From positions 17,391 to 81,390 of the forward strand of contig JANQLY010000026.1 of the NCBI GenBank assembly GCA_028280345.1: a DNA stretch of 64,000 bases, given 5' to 3'. The DNA comes from Pseudomonadales bacterium (GTDB taxonomy: Bacteria; Pseudomonadota; Gammaproteobacteria; Pseudomonadales; UBA7239). The position numbers were made by a program, and so were the translations under genes. Under the pieces are notes generated by a model. The model made no database searches. It saw only the letters and a program-made list of their open reading frames with translations, and was not told the DNA's origin. Of the stretch, positions 45,571 through 55,064 are shown piece after piece. Each line of letters starts with the position of its first letter. The first letter of the stretch is position 1.

Positions 45571-47373
45571 TTGCAAAACACCGCACCAGCCCAACACCTG
45601 TCACTAAAAACATTTTGCGTGTTTCTGCCTGTCGCCGTTTTCTTTTTTATTAGTGTCTATTACATCGCGTTTCACCATGTGTCGCCACTTTCCCGCGACC
45701 AGTGGCATATGTACGCACCCTATTTCCGCGACGGCTGGTGGCAAGCTGCATTAACCCCGATGAGTCATCACCGCCACATCGTTCCCTTTCTCATGTTTCA
45801 TATCGATATGCAGTGGTTCGGTGGTTTGAACCACTTTCTCACCGCATTTGGTGCTTTTTTTAATCTCTGCATTGTTTTCCTGCTCGGCAAGGTCATCCAG
45901 CGGCACGATAACTTCTCACCGCTACAAAAGTCGGTGCTGATAGTTTTTACCCTGACCTGTCTGACCTGGCTGATTAATATCGCGCAGCTCGGTTGGGGGT
46001 TTATGAGCACCATGTATTATTTGTCATCATTCACTTATTTGCTCGCGCTTTACTGTGCCTGGCATGCACTGGTGAATCGAGCTGGCAACAAGTGGTTTGC
46101 GGCGGCAATCGGTTGTGGCATTGTCTGCACGTTCAGTTTTGGTATCGGCATTCTTGTCTGGCCTGCATTACTGGTGCTATGTGCATTTTGGCGCGTGCCA
46201 CTAAAAACCCTCGGAGTAGTTGTACTGGTACTATTGATCTGTCTGGTAGTATTTTTGTCCCTGCCCGGCAGCGACGAAATTAAACAGGCGGTACTTTGGC
46301 AACCCTGGCAAAGTATCCGGTTTGTTTTTCTGCTCGCGGCTGGCCCACTGTTTTATTTATTAAAAAGCTTTCATCTGTTTGACGCTGCATCAATCAAAAC
46401 CTTCGCGTCACTTGTGAGTGTCATTGTGACATCACTTGCACTGCTTATGTTTGTGCGCCAATTGTTGCGCAATCAACCTGTAAACTGTTTTGCCAGCCTG
46501 TGTTATGGCTTGATGATGCTGGGGCTCGGTACTGCTGCATTGATCTCGTTAACCCGCCCGGTATTTTTTCTCGATGTCTGGGTTGATCGTTACCAAATTT
46601 GGGCAATGATGTTCTGGCTCGGATTGTTAATGTTGTGCTACCAACAACTGACTGACTCGGCGTCTATCAAATTACGCCAGGCAGTGTTATTGATTATGTT
46701 TTGCTGGCCTATTGCCGCACTGCCATCGCAACTGGATCTCGGCGCACGATTATCTGAATACAAAATACGGGTCAGCGGAGCACTGTTGGCTTTTCAGGTT
46801 GGCCTGCCGATTAAAAGTGATGCAAAGGACGCCATGCACTGGAGCTGGGAGTACAAGCTGCCCTATTTCTTTTATGTCTGGGAAGCCATCCAGCAGCAGC
46901 ACAAAAGTGTTTTTATTGAGGCATGGCCCCGTTATATACATCAGGATGTCAAAAACGTATTGAGCGATTATAAAACGACAACTTTTGACCTTAACGGCCT
47001 GAGAAAAGTACCTGTGATGCGCGATGAACTGGTAAACCCGGTTGAATACCCTTACGCAAACAACCACAAACAACTTGAGCAACAGTGGCCACAACCAGAG
47101 CAGGATATTGTCGGCTATAAACTCTACGCTACGGTACCCGACGACATTGACTGGGACTTTGGCCTCATCAGTAATCAGCAGGGCAAGGTGATTGGTTTGA
47201 TGCAGCCTATTCATTACTCGCCGTTACCCCGTGCCAATATCAACTATCGCCCCAAACAACACAATGGATATGGCGTGACAGATAATGATTTCAAAGAAAA
47301 GGTGGGTATTATTCTGGTTAATTCCAACACCAAAACTGCATATCAAATCGAAAAGCGAATAACAAAGAAATAA
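45571..47373 (+). CDS. Large polytopic membrane protein of unknown function (family also at 13374)
   Basis: About 600 residues with roughly ten hydrophobic segments up to residue 390 and a ~200-residue C-terminal soluble domain. After the first segment it has SRDQWHMYAPYFRDGWW and SHHRHIVPFLMF, matching in position the SDTW and SRHNDAHAIVLP loops of the 13374 protein. The C-terminal domains also align loosely (VGYKLYATVP, NQQGKVIG, GYGV). The annotated start is TTG because no in-frame ATG occurs near the first membrane segment; another alternative start is possible. Function unknown; a GT-C-like glycosyltransferase is one possibility. Confidence 0.65.
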   Translation: MQNTAPAQHLSLKTFCVFLPVAVFFFISVYYIAFHHVSPLSRDQWHMYAPYFRDGWWQAALTPMSHHRHIVPFLMFHIDMQWFGGLNHFLTAFGAFFNLCIVFLLGKVIQRHDNFSPLQKSVLIVFTLTCLTWLINIAQLGWGFMSTMYYLSSFTYLLALYCAWHALVNRAGNKWFAAAIGCGIVCTFSFGIGILVWPALLVLCAFWRVPLKTLGVVVLVLLICLVVFLSLPGSDEIKQAVLWQPWQSIRFVFLLAAGPLFYLLKSFHLFDAASIKTFASLVSVIVTSLALLMFVRQLLRNQPVNCFASLCYGLMMLGLGTAALISLTRPVFFLDVWVDRYQIWAMMFWLGLLMLCYQQLTDSASIKLRQAVLLIMFCWPIAALPSQLDLGARLSEYKIRVSGALLAFQVGLPIKSDAKDAMHWSWEYKLPYFFYVWEAIQQQHKSVFIEAWPRYIHQDVKNVLSDYKTTTFDLNGLRKVPVMRDELVNPVEYPYANNHKQLEQQWPQPEQDIVGYKLYATVPDDIDWDFGLISNQQGKVIGLMQPIHYSPLPRANINYRPKQHNGYGVTDNDFKEKVGIILVNSNTKTAYQIEKRITKK

Positions 47374-47406
47374 CAACCTGCCAGTGTAGCAAGAATTCTT
47401 ATTACA

Positions 47407-48180
47407 TCATTTCTGCTCATTTTGTCCGAAATAGAAATTATAGAACTGCTTTGCCGCGCGCCCACTACGCGAGCCACGCGAAGTGGCAAAGCGCACAGCC
47501 TGTTTATGCAGCTCCTGCCGGTCGCCGTTGTAGTCGGCAAAATAGTGATCCACCATGGCGAGATAATCATCCTGATTCGGCTGGTAGAACGACAGCCACA
47601 AGCCGAAACGATCCGACAGAGAAATCTTTTCCTCAATCGCATCAGCATAATGCAACTCGCCATCGACCATCTGTGAATCCTGATTGTCTTTTATGCTCTC
47701 GGGCACAAGATGGCGACGGTTCGACGTCGCATAAATCAATACATTCTCCGGCGCCTGCTCAATAGAGCCTTCGAGCACAGTTTTTAATGCAATATAGGAA
47801 CTGTCATTAATATCAAAACTGAAATCGTCACAGTAGATAATAAAACGCTGTGGTAGCTCACGAATTGTGTCGACGATGTCGGTCAGGTTAAACAGATCGC
47901 TTTTATAGATTTCGATAAGCCGCAGATTCTGCCCGTTATACTCGTTAAACACAGCTTTAATCAGTGAGGATTTGCCCGTGCCCCGGGCACCCCACAACAG
48001 TGCATTGTTGGCCGGCTGACCTGCAAGGAATTTTTGCGTGTTGTCGACCAGCAGGTTTTTCTGCCGCTCGATGCCGAGCAGGTCTGACAGGGCAACTGAA
48101 TCAATGGCGCTAACTGGCTTGAGCACTTCGCGGCGCTGGCGCCATACGGCGGCTTTATGGAGTTCCCAGTCGATTGTCAT
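47407..48180 (-). CDS. DUF815 family AAA-type ATPase
   Basis: A 257-residue cytoplasmic P-loop ATPase. Walker A is ALLWGARGTGKSSLIKA, Walker B is FIIYCDDFSF, sensor-1 is VLIYATSNRRHL, and a SDRFGLWLSF arginine-bearing segment follows, the pattern of the DUF815 family. These ATPases are related to DnaA/DnaC-like loaders and are of unknown role. Start by ATG at 48180. Downstream of the plus-strand membrane protein in convergent orientation. Confidence 0.85.
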   Translation of the reverse strand: MTIDWELHKAAVWRQRREVLKPVSAIDSVALSDLLGIERQKNLLVDNTQKFLAGQPANNALLWGARGTGKSSLIKAVFNEYNGQNLRLIEIYKSDLFNLTDIVDTIRELPQRFIIYCDDFSFDINDSSYIALKTVLEGSIEQAPENVLIYATSNRRHLVPESIKDNQDSQMVDGELHYADAIEEKISLSDRFGLWLSFYQPNQDDYLAMVDHYFADYNGDRQELHKQAVRFATSRGSRSGRAAKQFYNFYFGQNEQK

Positions 48181-48232
48181 TGGCCACTACCTGTTGCTGT
48201 TGTCAGAGATAATGCCTAAAAAGCGCGCAATA

Positions 48233-48265
48233 AAAAAGCCCCGGGGTTATGGCCCGGGGCTTTTT
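48233..48265 (-). terminator. Rho-independent terminator of the 89-residue-protein gene
   Basis: AAAAAGCCCCGGG (48233-48245) pairs perfectly with CCCGGGGCTTTTT (48253-48265) around GTTATGG. It is 50 bp beyond the stop codon of the leftward gene at 48315 and works on both strands. Confidence 0.9.
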
Positions 48266-48314
48266 GTATGACTCGTATAGCTAGTCTGACTACTACGACC
48301 AGATATAACCAGAA

Positions 48315-48578
48315 CTATTCAGCAGCTTCTTCTGCTGCACTTTCTTCCGCCGCGGCACTTTCTTCAGCGCCTTCTGCCGCTTCAGCACCATCTTCGGCTG
48401 CTTCTTCCGGCTCTTCAGCTTTTGGTTCAGGCAGTTTGATTTCCAGCAGTTTCTCAGCAACAAGGATTTTTACCTTGTCATCACCGTTAACCCATTTCTT
48501 GTTGGTATCTTTGATCGCCAGGCGACCACTACGTTTTTCGTAGATTGTATACTCGTCGGTTTTCTTTACGACTTTCAC
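48315..48578 (-). CDS. Small conserved-type protein with Ala/Glu-rich tail
   Basis: A protein of about 87 residues: a ~50-residue charged beta-rich head (KKTDEYTIYEKRSGRLAIKD, then WVNGDDKVKILVAEKLL) and a ~35-residue Glu/Ala-rich acidic tail. Function not recognised. Start chosen at GTG 48578, where AGGAG lies 7 bp upstream; an in-frame GTG two codons earlier (48584) has the same AGGAG only 1 bp away. A strong terminator follows the stop. Single-gene unit. Confidence 0.7.
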   Translation of the reverse strand: MKVVKKTDEYTIYEKRSGRLAIKDTNKKWVNGDDKVKILVAEKLLEIKLPEPKAEEPEEAAEDGAEAAEGAEESAAAEESAAEEAAE

Positions 48579-48855
48579 AGGCACTCTCCTCTAATACAAA
48601 TAAATACAGATCATTTTCACTCCGCCCTGAGATAATACATCAATAATCCCAGGCCCGGGTATCCCCGAGTCAGCGGGCGAGAATTCTACGTTGCCCAAGC
48701 CTGTGGTGCCAGCCCTTTCGTCAGTTATTTGGCAATTCTTTTACCGTCATGTGCCCTGGACAAAATGCCGAATGCAAAACCGTCAAAGCCAGGTTAGTAT
48801 CCTTCTACCCACACTGAATATAACGCCTTTATCAAGGCCTTTTGAGGATTTTTCA

Positions 48856-50478
48856 ATGGAATTTAATCTGGCTGATGTCTTTGAGCTCGCAGTTGATACC
48901 TACCCGGACCGCGAATACATTGTCGATGACCACAAACGCTGCACCTACCGGGAAATGGACGAGCGTGCCAATCAACTCGCCCACCACCTCGCTTCTCAAG
49001 GTATTGGTCCCGGTGATCACGTAGGTATTTATGCCTACAATTCCATGGAGTGGGTAGAAACGGTTTGGGCCGTCTTCAAACTGCGTGCGGTCTGGATCAA
49101 TATCAACTACCGCTATGTCGAGGACGAGCTCGCTTACATTTTTAAAAATGCCGATCTTAAGGCGCTTGTCGTTGCAAAAGAATTTGTACCACTAACAGTC
49201 AATGTTATCGACAGCCTGCCACTGCTTAACCATGTGATGGTAATTGATGATGGCTCTGGCTCTGATACCGTTGGTATAGACACAGTAGATTACGAGGCAT
49301 CGATTAGCGCTCAGTCTACCAAACGGGATTTTGCCCCACGCTCTGGCAAGGACATTTATATGCTGTATACCGGAGGTACCACGGGCATGCCCAAAGGTGT
49401 GGTATGGCATCATGAGGATGTGTTCTTTGCCCTCGGCGGTGGTATCGACCTCACTAATGGCGAAGTGGCAAGCGAACCAATGGATGTCGTCAAGCGCGGC
49501 GAGGCCTTCCAACTCACCATGTTCCCGCTTGCACCACTCATGCACGGCGCTTCCCAGTGGGCGGTTATGGGCCGTGCTTTTGAAGGCCACCGCATTGTTC
49601 TGTCACAAAAGTTTGACGCGGAAAAAACCTGGCGCACCGTCTCCGAAGAAAAGATCAACGCAATGTTTATCACTGGTGATGCAATGGCGCGCCCGTTGAT
49701 TGAAGCCTACGAAAAACTCAAGGACGACATCGACGTCTCCTCATTCTTTTTACTCGCCAGTTCCGCTGTGGTGTTTTCACAGGCACTTAAGGATCAATTT
49801 CTTGACCATTTCCCGAATCTGATGATTCCCGACTCCATCGGCTCATCGGAAACCGGTGGCAACGGACTGATTATGTCCACCAAAGGGATGGAAATGAAAG
49901 GCGGCCCAACCGTCAAACCGGTTCAGGGCAGTGTAGTACTCGACCCCGATAGTCTGACACCACTTGAACCCGGCACAGGCACGATCGGCCTCGTAGCACG
50001 CCACGGCTATATCCCCCAGGGCTATTACAAGGACGAAAAGAAAACCGCCGAAACATTTATTACCGGTGGCGACGGCGTACGTTACTCCGTACCCGGTGAC
50101 TCCGCCCTGCTCGAAGCAGACGGCTCCATTACCCTGCTCGGTCGTGGCTCGCAGTGCATTAACTCCGGCGGCGAGAAAATCTTTACCGAGGAAGTGGACT
50201 CCGCCGTGAAAACCCATCCGGATGTTTACGATGTAACAGTAGTCGGCGTGCCCGATGAGCGCTGGGGCCAGACCGTGTGCGCCATTATCCAGGTACGCGA
50301 AGGCAGCGAGACTCCAACTCTCGAATCGATCCAGGATCACTGCCGCCAGCATATTGCCGGCTATAAGGTACCGCGCAAACTCGTTACTGTAGATGCTGTG
50401 CTGCGCGCACCTTCTGGCAAGCCGGATTACCGTTGGGCGAAGGAAACCGCTTACGAAAAACTCGGTATTAGCGCATAA
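48856..50478 (+). CDS. Acyl-CoA synthetase (AMP-forming)
   Basis: A 540-residue ANL-superfamily CoA ligase. The AMP motif MLYTGGTTGMPKGVVWHH, the SIGSSETGG motif, the hinge GRGSQCINSGGEKIFTEEVD and the C-terminal catalytic Lys in APSGKPDYRW are present. The start is ATG 48856, with GAGGA 7 bp upstream; an open frame reaches back to 48691 but reads through promoter-like sequence. It is followed 39 bp later by a nitronate-monooxygenase-like gene. Substrate is probably a long-chain or cyclic carboxylic acid. Confidence 0.9.
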   Translation: MEFNLADVFELAVDTYPDREYIVDDHKRCTYREMDERANQLAHHLASQGIGPGDHVGIYAYNSMEWVETVWAVFKLRAVWININYRYVEDELAYIFKNADLKALVVAKEFVPLTVNVIDSLPLLNHVMVIDDGSGSDTVGIDTVDYEASISAQSTKRDFAPRSGKDIYMLYTGGTTGMPKGVVWHHEDVFFALGGGIDLTNGEVASEPMDVVKRGEAFQLTMFPLAPLMHGASQWAVMGRAFEGHRIVLSQKFDAEKTWRTVSEEKINAMFITGDAMARPLIEAYEKLKDDIDVSSFFLLASSAVVFSQALKDQFLDHFPNLMIPDSIGSSETGGNGLIMSTKGMEMKGGPTVKPVQGSVVLDPDSLTPLEPGTGTIGLVARHGYIPQGYYKDEKKTAETFITGGDGVRYSVPGDSALLEADGSITLLGRGSQCINSGGEKIFTEEVDSAVKTHPDVYDVTVVGVPDERWGQTVCAIIQVREGSETPTLESIQDHCRQHIAGYKVPRKLVTVDAVLRAPSGKPDYRWAKETAYEKLGISA

Positions 50479-50517
50479 GCGCTTAATCACTGACACAGAA
50501 CCGGGCATACAGCGCTT

Positions 50518-51648
50518 ATGAAAACACCCATCTGCGAGCAACTTGGTATTGAAGTTCCGATCTTTGCGTTTACCCACTGCCGCGATGTGGTGGTGGAAGT
50601 AAGCAAGGCAGGTGGCCTCGGCGTGCTCGGCGCTGTGGGTTTCACGGCGGAACAGCTAAAGGAAGAACTGGACTGGATTGATGCCCATATCGGCGACTAC
50701 AAATATGCCGTTGATATCGTCATTCCACAAAAATACGAAGGCATGGGGGAAAGTGATCCGGAGCAACTGCTCGCCCAGCTTGAAGATATGGTACCGCAGG
50801 AGCACCGGGATTTTGCCGAGAGGTTGCTCAGTGATCACGGCGTTCCCAAAATGCCTGATGACGGCGGCCCCAAAGGCGGACTGCAGGGCTGGACAGAGGC
50901 CACCGCACGACCACTGCTTGAAGAAGCCCTTAAGCGCGAACAGTGCGTCATGATTGCCAATGCACTCGGCACACCGCCAAAAGATATTATTGACGAGATC
51001 CACGCCACTGGCCGCCTCGTCGGTGCGCTGTGCGGCAAGGTCAAGCAGGCGCTGAAACACAAGGAAGCTGGCGTTGATATTATTATCGCTCAGGGCACCG
51101 AAGCTGGCGGACACACCGGCGAAGTCACTTCGCTGGTACTGTGGCCCCAGTTGATCAAGGCCGTGGCGCCAACTCCGGTACTCGCTGCGGGGGGCATCGG
51201 CAGCGGCGAACAAATTGCTGCGGCAATGGCCATGGGCGCTGCCGGCGCCTGGACCGGTTCCATCTGGCTCGCGGTTAAGGAAGCCGCCGCCGACCCGGCA
51301 GAAAAGCAAAGCTATTTTGACGCATCGAGCGAAGACACCGTGCGCTCGCGTTCCTGGACCGGCAAGCCCGGTCGTATGTTGCGCAACGAGTGGACAGAAG
51401 CGTGGGAGCGCGACGATACCCCCGACCCCTTGCCCATGCCACTACAAGGCATGGTGACCTTTGATGGCGTGCGCCGCACCAAAAACTATGCCGGGGTAGG
51501 TGAATGCCAAAAAGTCGCGTTTAACCCCGTAGGGCAGATCGTCGGCAATATCAGCCATGAAGAAACCAGCCGCGCTGTCATGCAACGTCTGCTCGAAGAA
51601 TACGTGGAAGCGGTAGAACGTCTCAATCACCTGCTACCGGATATTTAA
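50518..51648 (+). CDS. Nitronate monooxygenase-like / NAD(P)H-dependent flavin oxidoreductase
   Basis: A 376-residue FMN-binding TIM barrel of the 2-nitropropane dioxygenase family. The N terminus (GIEVPIFAFTHCRDVVVEVSKAGG) and the flavin site GTEAGGHTGEVTSLVLWPQL, with the His used in catalysis, are present, followed by AAGGIGSGEQIAAAMAMGAAG. Relatives in lipid and steroid clusters act as flavin-dependent oxidases or dehydrogenases rather than on nitronates. Operon with the preceding acyl-CoA synthetase and probably the YbaN gene 13 bp downstream. Confidence 0.87.
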   Translation: MKTPICEQLGIEVPIFAFTHCRDVVVEVSKAGGLGVLGAVGFTAEQLKEELDWIDAHIGDYKYAVDIVIPQKYEGMGESDPEQLLAQLEDMVPQEHRDFAERLLSDHGVPKMPDDGGPKGGLQGWTEATARPLLEEALKREQCVMIANALGTPPKDIIDEIHATGRLVGALCGKVKQALKHKEAGVDIIIAQGTEAGGHTGEVTSLVLWPQLIKAVAPTPVLAAGGIGSGEQIAAAMAMGAAGAWTGSIWLAVKEAAADPAEKQSYFDASSEDTVRSRSWTGKPGRMLRNEWTEAWERDDTPDPLPMPLQGMVTFDGVRRTKNYAGVGECQKVAFNPVGQIVGNISHEETSRAVMQRLLEEYVEAVERLNHLLPDI

Positions 51649-51661
51649 TCCAGATCTGATT

Positions 51662-52030
51662 ATGCGCCAGCAAACGATTCGCATCTTACTGATTATTGCT
51701 GGCTGGTTATGCGTCATACTCGGCGTGATTGGCATTGTGTTGCCGCTATTACCCACCACCCCATTTATCTTACTCGCCGCATTTTGTTTTGCGCGCTCCT
51801 CGGACAAATTCCACCACTGGCTGGTGACCCACCATTACTTTGGCCCAATAATCCAGCGCTGGGAAGAAAACAAGGCGATACCGCGCAACGTGCGCAATTT
51901 TACCATTGTGTTTATGTGGTGTGGTATGTCGTTTTCCATGTATATGCTGCAACAACTGTGGGCCACACTGTTCATTAGCAGTATTGGTATTTGTGTGAGT
52001 ATTTTTTTACTGCGTTTAAAAACCTACTAG
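51662..52030 (+). CDS. YbaN/DUF454 family inner-membrane protein
   Basis: A 122-residue membrane protein of the DUF454 (YbaN) family: LIIAGWLCVILGVIGIVLPLLPTTPF first segment with the family motif LPLLPTTPF, RSSDKFHHWLVTHHYFGPII in the loop, and two further hydrophobic segments. Function unknown, though relatives are near oxidative-stress or lipid genes. 13 bp after the flavin oxidoreductase. Confidence 0.85.
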   Translation: MRQQTIRILLIIAGWLCVILGVIGIVLPLLPTTPFILLAAFCFARSSDKFHHWLVTHHYFGPIIQRWEENKAIPRNVRNFTIVFMWCGMSFSMYMLQQLWATLFISSIGICVSIFLLRLKTY

Positions 52031-52063
52031 CAACCTGTCACATCCTAATAAAGAAAGTCAGCC

Positions 52064-52423
52064 ATGGACAATATTTATAAAACACCTGATGCGCAGCTGA
52101 CTGATTCATCGGACTATCAGCCCTCAAGATTGCTTGTCGATATTTTCTTCTGGGTTGGGCACCTATGCTTTGTGATTTTCTTTGGGGCCTTCGTTATTGA
52201 CCCTGATATAAAGATAAACTGGTTTATAGCTGGCAGTATGGCCGCGGGCTCTATTTTATTATTTCTTTATATGCTTGCTCTGGCTATCTATGCCTCGAGA
52301 ATGGGCAGAAGTGGAATAGTCTGGGGTGGATTAACCTTTGTCTTCTCTCCGATCAGCCTTTGGATATCCTATCCACTTTCATTTACTTTAAAACAATCGC
52401 AGTCGAGTAAAACCAAAAAATAA
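52064..52423 (+). CDS. Small membrane protein with NxYxTPxAxL N-terminal motif
   Basis: A 119-residue protein with three transmembrane segments (about residues 24-46, 50-75 and 85-107). The N-terminal DNIYKTPDAQL resembles the leader of the RDD protein at 59912 (ENNVYSTPKADL). Function unknown. It follows the YbaN gene by 33 bp and is convergent with the TRAP permease. Confidence 0.5.
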   Translation: MDNIYKTPDAQLTDSSDYQPSRLLVDIFFWVGHLCFVIFFGAFVIDPDIKINWFIAGSMAAGSILLFLYMLALAIYASRMGRSGIVWGGLTFVFSPISLWISYPLSFTLKQSQSSKTKK

Positions 52424-52431
52424 ACCTGATG

Positions 52432-53802
52432 TTATTGGCTCAATTGCGCTGGCAACCAGGTCACCAGTTCCGGCCATAGCGCAAGCATTAGCAACAATAA
52501 CAACTGAATAACAATAAACGGCGCTACACCTTTATAAATATCTGTGGTTTGAATTTCCGGCGGTGCTACGCCGCGCAGATAAAACAACGCAAACCCAAAC
52601 GGCGGCGTTAAAAATGATGTTTGCAAATTCACCGCAATCATCACGCCGAGCCAGACCGGGTCGAGTCCCATTGCCAGCAATACAGGTCCGACAATAGGAA
52701 CAACAACAAAAGTAATTTCAATAAAGTCGAGAATAAAACCCAGCAGAAAAATCACTCCCATCACCACCAATGTTGCACCTACCACCCCTCCTGGCATCTG
52801 GTTAAACAGTTGTTCCACCTGATGATCGCCACCAAAACCGCGAAACACCAGTGAAAAAAGTGATGCGCCAATCAGAATCATAAACACCATCGCGGTCACT
52901 TTAGTGGTTGATTCACCCGCCTCGCGCAGGCATTGTCGATTCAATTTACCTTTGCTCAGGGCAAGCAAAGCTGCGCCAATAGCGCCAACTCCTGCAGCTT
53001 CTGTTGGTGTGGCCGCACCACTTAAAATCGAACCGAGCACAACTGCGATTAATAACAACGGAGGCACAAGACTTTTTATCAACCAGGTAAGGGAAACCTT
53101 TTCATGGTTTTCCTGTACCGCAGGAGTCAATGAAGGTTTGATTAATGCCACACCCAGCAAAAACGCCAGATACAAACCGACAAGGATCAAACCAGGAATT
53201 AACGCACCGATAAACAGATCACCCACAGAAACGGTTTTGGTGGTGAAGTTGCCAGAATTTAGTTGCGCCTGCTGATATGCACTTGATAGCACATCACCGA
53301 GCAATACCAGTGCAATAGACGGAGGGATAATCTGTCCGAGCGTACCTGTGGCACAGAGCGTACCTGTCGCCATTGCAGGATGATAACCGCGCTTTAGCAG
53401 CGTTGGCAGTGAAATGAGTCCGAGTGTCACAACCGTTGCACCAACAATACCGGTGCTCGCCGCCATCAGTGCACCAACAAGTACTACTGAAATACCAAGG
53501 CCGCCCGGAAAACTGCCAAAGGCTTTGGCCATATTTTCCAACAGCTCTTCGGCAATACGGGATTTCTCAAGAATCACTCCCATCAACACAAACAGCGGCA
53601 CCGCAATTAATGTGCCGTTGATCATCGTGCCATATAGCCGTTCAGCAGTGGCGCGCAATAACTGCGCATTGAAATCACCACTGATAATGCCAAAGCTGGC
53701 AAACGCCAGTGCGGTACCACCCAGCGTAAACGCCACCGGATAGCCAAGCATTAAAAATACGCAGACACAAACAAACATTAGCAGTGGAATCAGTTCAAGC
53801 AC
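52432..53802 (-). CDS. dctM: TRAP transporter large permease DctM
   Basis: A 456-residue inner-membrane protein of the DctM family (about 12 transmembrane segments): GYPVAFTLGGTALAFA, SFPGGLGISVVLVGALMAAST, GTLGQIIPPSIALVLLG and the ETLIPLLLLLF-like final helices. Couples Na+ entry to uptake of a carboxylate or similar solute. Start at GTG 53802 is supported by AGGAG 7 bp upstream; it overlaps the DctQ stop codon by 8 bp, showing translational coupling. The longer open frame would run further into dctQ. Confidence 0.93.
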   Translation of the reverse strand: MLELIPLLMFVCVCVFLMLGYPVAFTLGGTALAFASFGIISGDFNAQLLRATAERLYGTMINGTLIAVPLFVLMGVILEKSRIAEELLENMAKAFGSFPGGLGISVVLVGALMAASTGIVGATVVTLGLISLPTLLKRGYHPAMATGTLCATGTLGQIIPPSIALVLLGDVLSSAYQQAQLNSGNFTTKTVSVGDLFIGALIPGLILVGLYLAFLLGVALIKPSLTPAVQENHEKVSLTWLIKSLVPPLLLIAVVLGSILSGAATPTEAAGVGAIGAALLALSKGKLNRQCLREAGESTTKVTAMVFMILIGASLFSLVFRGFGGDHQVEQLFNQMPGGVVGATLVVMGVIFLLGFILDFIEITFVVVPIVGPVLLAMGLDPVWLGVMIAVNLQTSFLTPPFGFALFYLRGVAPPEIQTTDIYKGVAPFIVIQLLLLLMLALWPELVTWLPAQLSQ

Positions 53803-54322
53803 GGTGTTGCTCCTGTGTTGAACCTTCGTCAGCCAAAAGATATAGCAAATTGCGTAGCACTTCGGCAATGCCTTGCAAGAACAGCGTCAGAGCAAATGCG
53901 GTGATCAACGACTTGAGCAGGAAAACTGCCGGAATACCTCCAGTATCTGACGACACCTCGCGAATTGCCCATGAGTGAGAGACAAATTCCCAGCTGACAA
54001 AACCGATAAATGCGGTAAGTGGCAACAGGAAGACAATCGCGCCTACACTATCAACCCAGGCGCGTTGCCGCGGTGAAAAGCGCTGATAGAAAATATCCAC
54101 TCGCACATGAGCACCGTGTTTGAGGCCATAGGCTGCGCCGAGCAGAAACAGACTGGCGTGTAAATAGATAACCAGTTCCTGTAAGGCAATCGAACCCATA
54201 TTAAAACCGTAGCGGCCTACTACGAGCACGGTCGTAATAAGCGCCATTAGCAGTGCAAAACTGTTGATAAACTTGCCGATCGTTTCTGTCAGGTTATCGA
54301 TCAGCCGGATAAGCAATTGCAT
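53795..54322 (-). CDS. dctQ: TRAP transporter small permease DctQ
   Basis: A 175-residue protein with four transmembrane segments: FALLMALITTVLVVGRYGFN, LQELVIYLHASLFLLGAAYGLKH with the family ELxxYLH motif, DSVGAIVFLLPLTAFIGF, and a last helix LLKSLITAFALTLFLQGI. It partners DctM. No periplasmic binding protein DctP is adjacent in either direction. Confidence 0.9.
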   Translation of the reverse strand: MQLLIRLIDNLTETIGKFINSFALLMALITTVLVVGRYGFNMGSIALQELVIYLHASLFLLGAAYGLKHGAHVRVDIFYQRFSPRQRAWVDSVGAIVFLLPLTAFIGFVSWEFVSHSWAIREVSSDTGGIPAVFLLKSLITAFALTLFLQGIAEVLRNLLYLLADEGSTQEQHRA

Positions 54323-54452
54323 GTTTCCCCCCAGAAAGTGCGATTATAGCAGCCTTGTTACATTGAGCATGAGTATCAGGCGCTGTGCCGTCAGGTCTTA
54401 ATCATCTTATAATTATGCTCCCTGACTTTTTCACCAACATTGTAGATTATTT

Positions 54453-55064
54453 ATGAACAATCCCAACAAGCCCTTTTCACAAGCTTGCGAAAACAACAAG
54501 CAACCGATTCTCGAGGTGCTACAGCGCCACTTTGTCAAAGTCAGTACTGTGCTGGAAGTGGGCAGCGGCACAGGGCAACACGCGGTGTTTTTCGGTGAAC
54601 AACTGCCGCAAGTGCAGTGGCAGACCGCCGACCTGCCCGAGTTTCACAGTGGCATTTGCGCCTGGCTCGAAGCGGCCCAGGCCGAAGGGCGCTGCAACAA
54701 TGTCACACCGCCGCTTGCGCTGGAGGCGGCAGGCCGTTGGCCGGAGCAAGCCTACGACGCAGTATTTTCTGCCAATACCCTGCATATTATGAGCTGGGAA
54801 AATGTTACTCATTTTTTCCCGGGTGCCAGTTCCTGTCTCAAAAGCGGTGGCTTGCTCTGTGTTTACGGCCCGTTTAACTATAACGGCCAGTTTACGAGTG
54901 AATCGAATGCGCGCTTCAATAACTGGTTACAACAGCAGAATGCATACAGCGCTATCCGTGACTTTGAGGCGGTAAATAAACTCGCTGCAGAACAGCAGCT
55001 GGAACTCGTTGAAGATAATGCCATGCCGGCCAATAACCGCTTGTTAGTGTGGCGAAAAGCCTGA
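54453..55064 (+). CDS. DUF938 family SAM-dependent methyltransferase
   Basis: A 203-residue class I methyltransferase-like protein of the DUF938 family. Motif I is VLEVGSGTGQHAVFFGEQLP, motif II region is WQTADLPE, and the family sequence YDAVFSANTLHIMSW with GASSCLKSGGLLCVYGPFNY follows. The substrate is unknown. Single-gene unit with a possible weak terminator (AAAACC-CAG-GGTTTT, 55065-55079) after it. Confidence 0.85.
   Translation: MNNPNKPFSQACENNKQPILEVLQRHFVKVSTVLEVGSGTGQHAVFFGEQLPQVQWQTADLPEFHSGICAWLEAAQAEGRCNNVTPPLALEAAGRWPEQAYDAVFSANTLHIMSWENVTHFFPGASSCLKSGGLLCVYGPFNYNGQFTSESNARFNNWLQQQNAYSAIRDFEAVNKLAAEQQLELVEDNAMPANNRLLVWRKA

Noticed and set aside
54355..54452. Attachment site or tRNA near the methyltransferase gene
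   Set aside because: No tRNA fold or repeat found; sequence looks like an ordinary promoter region.
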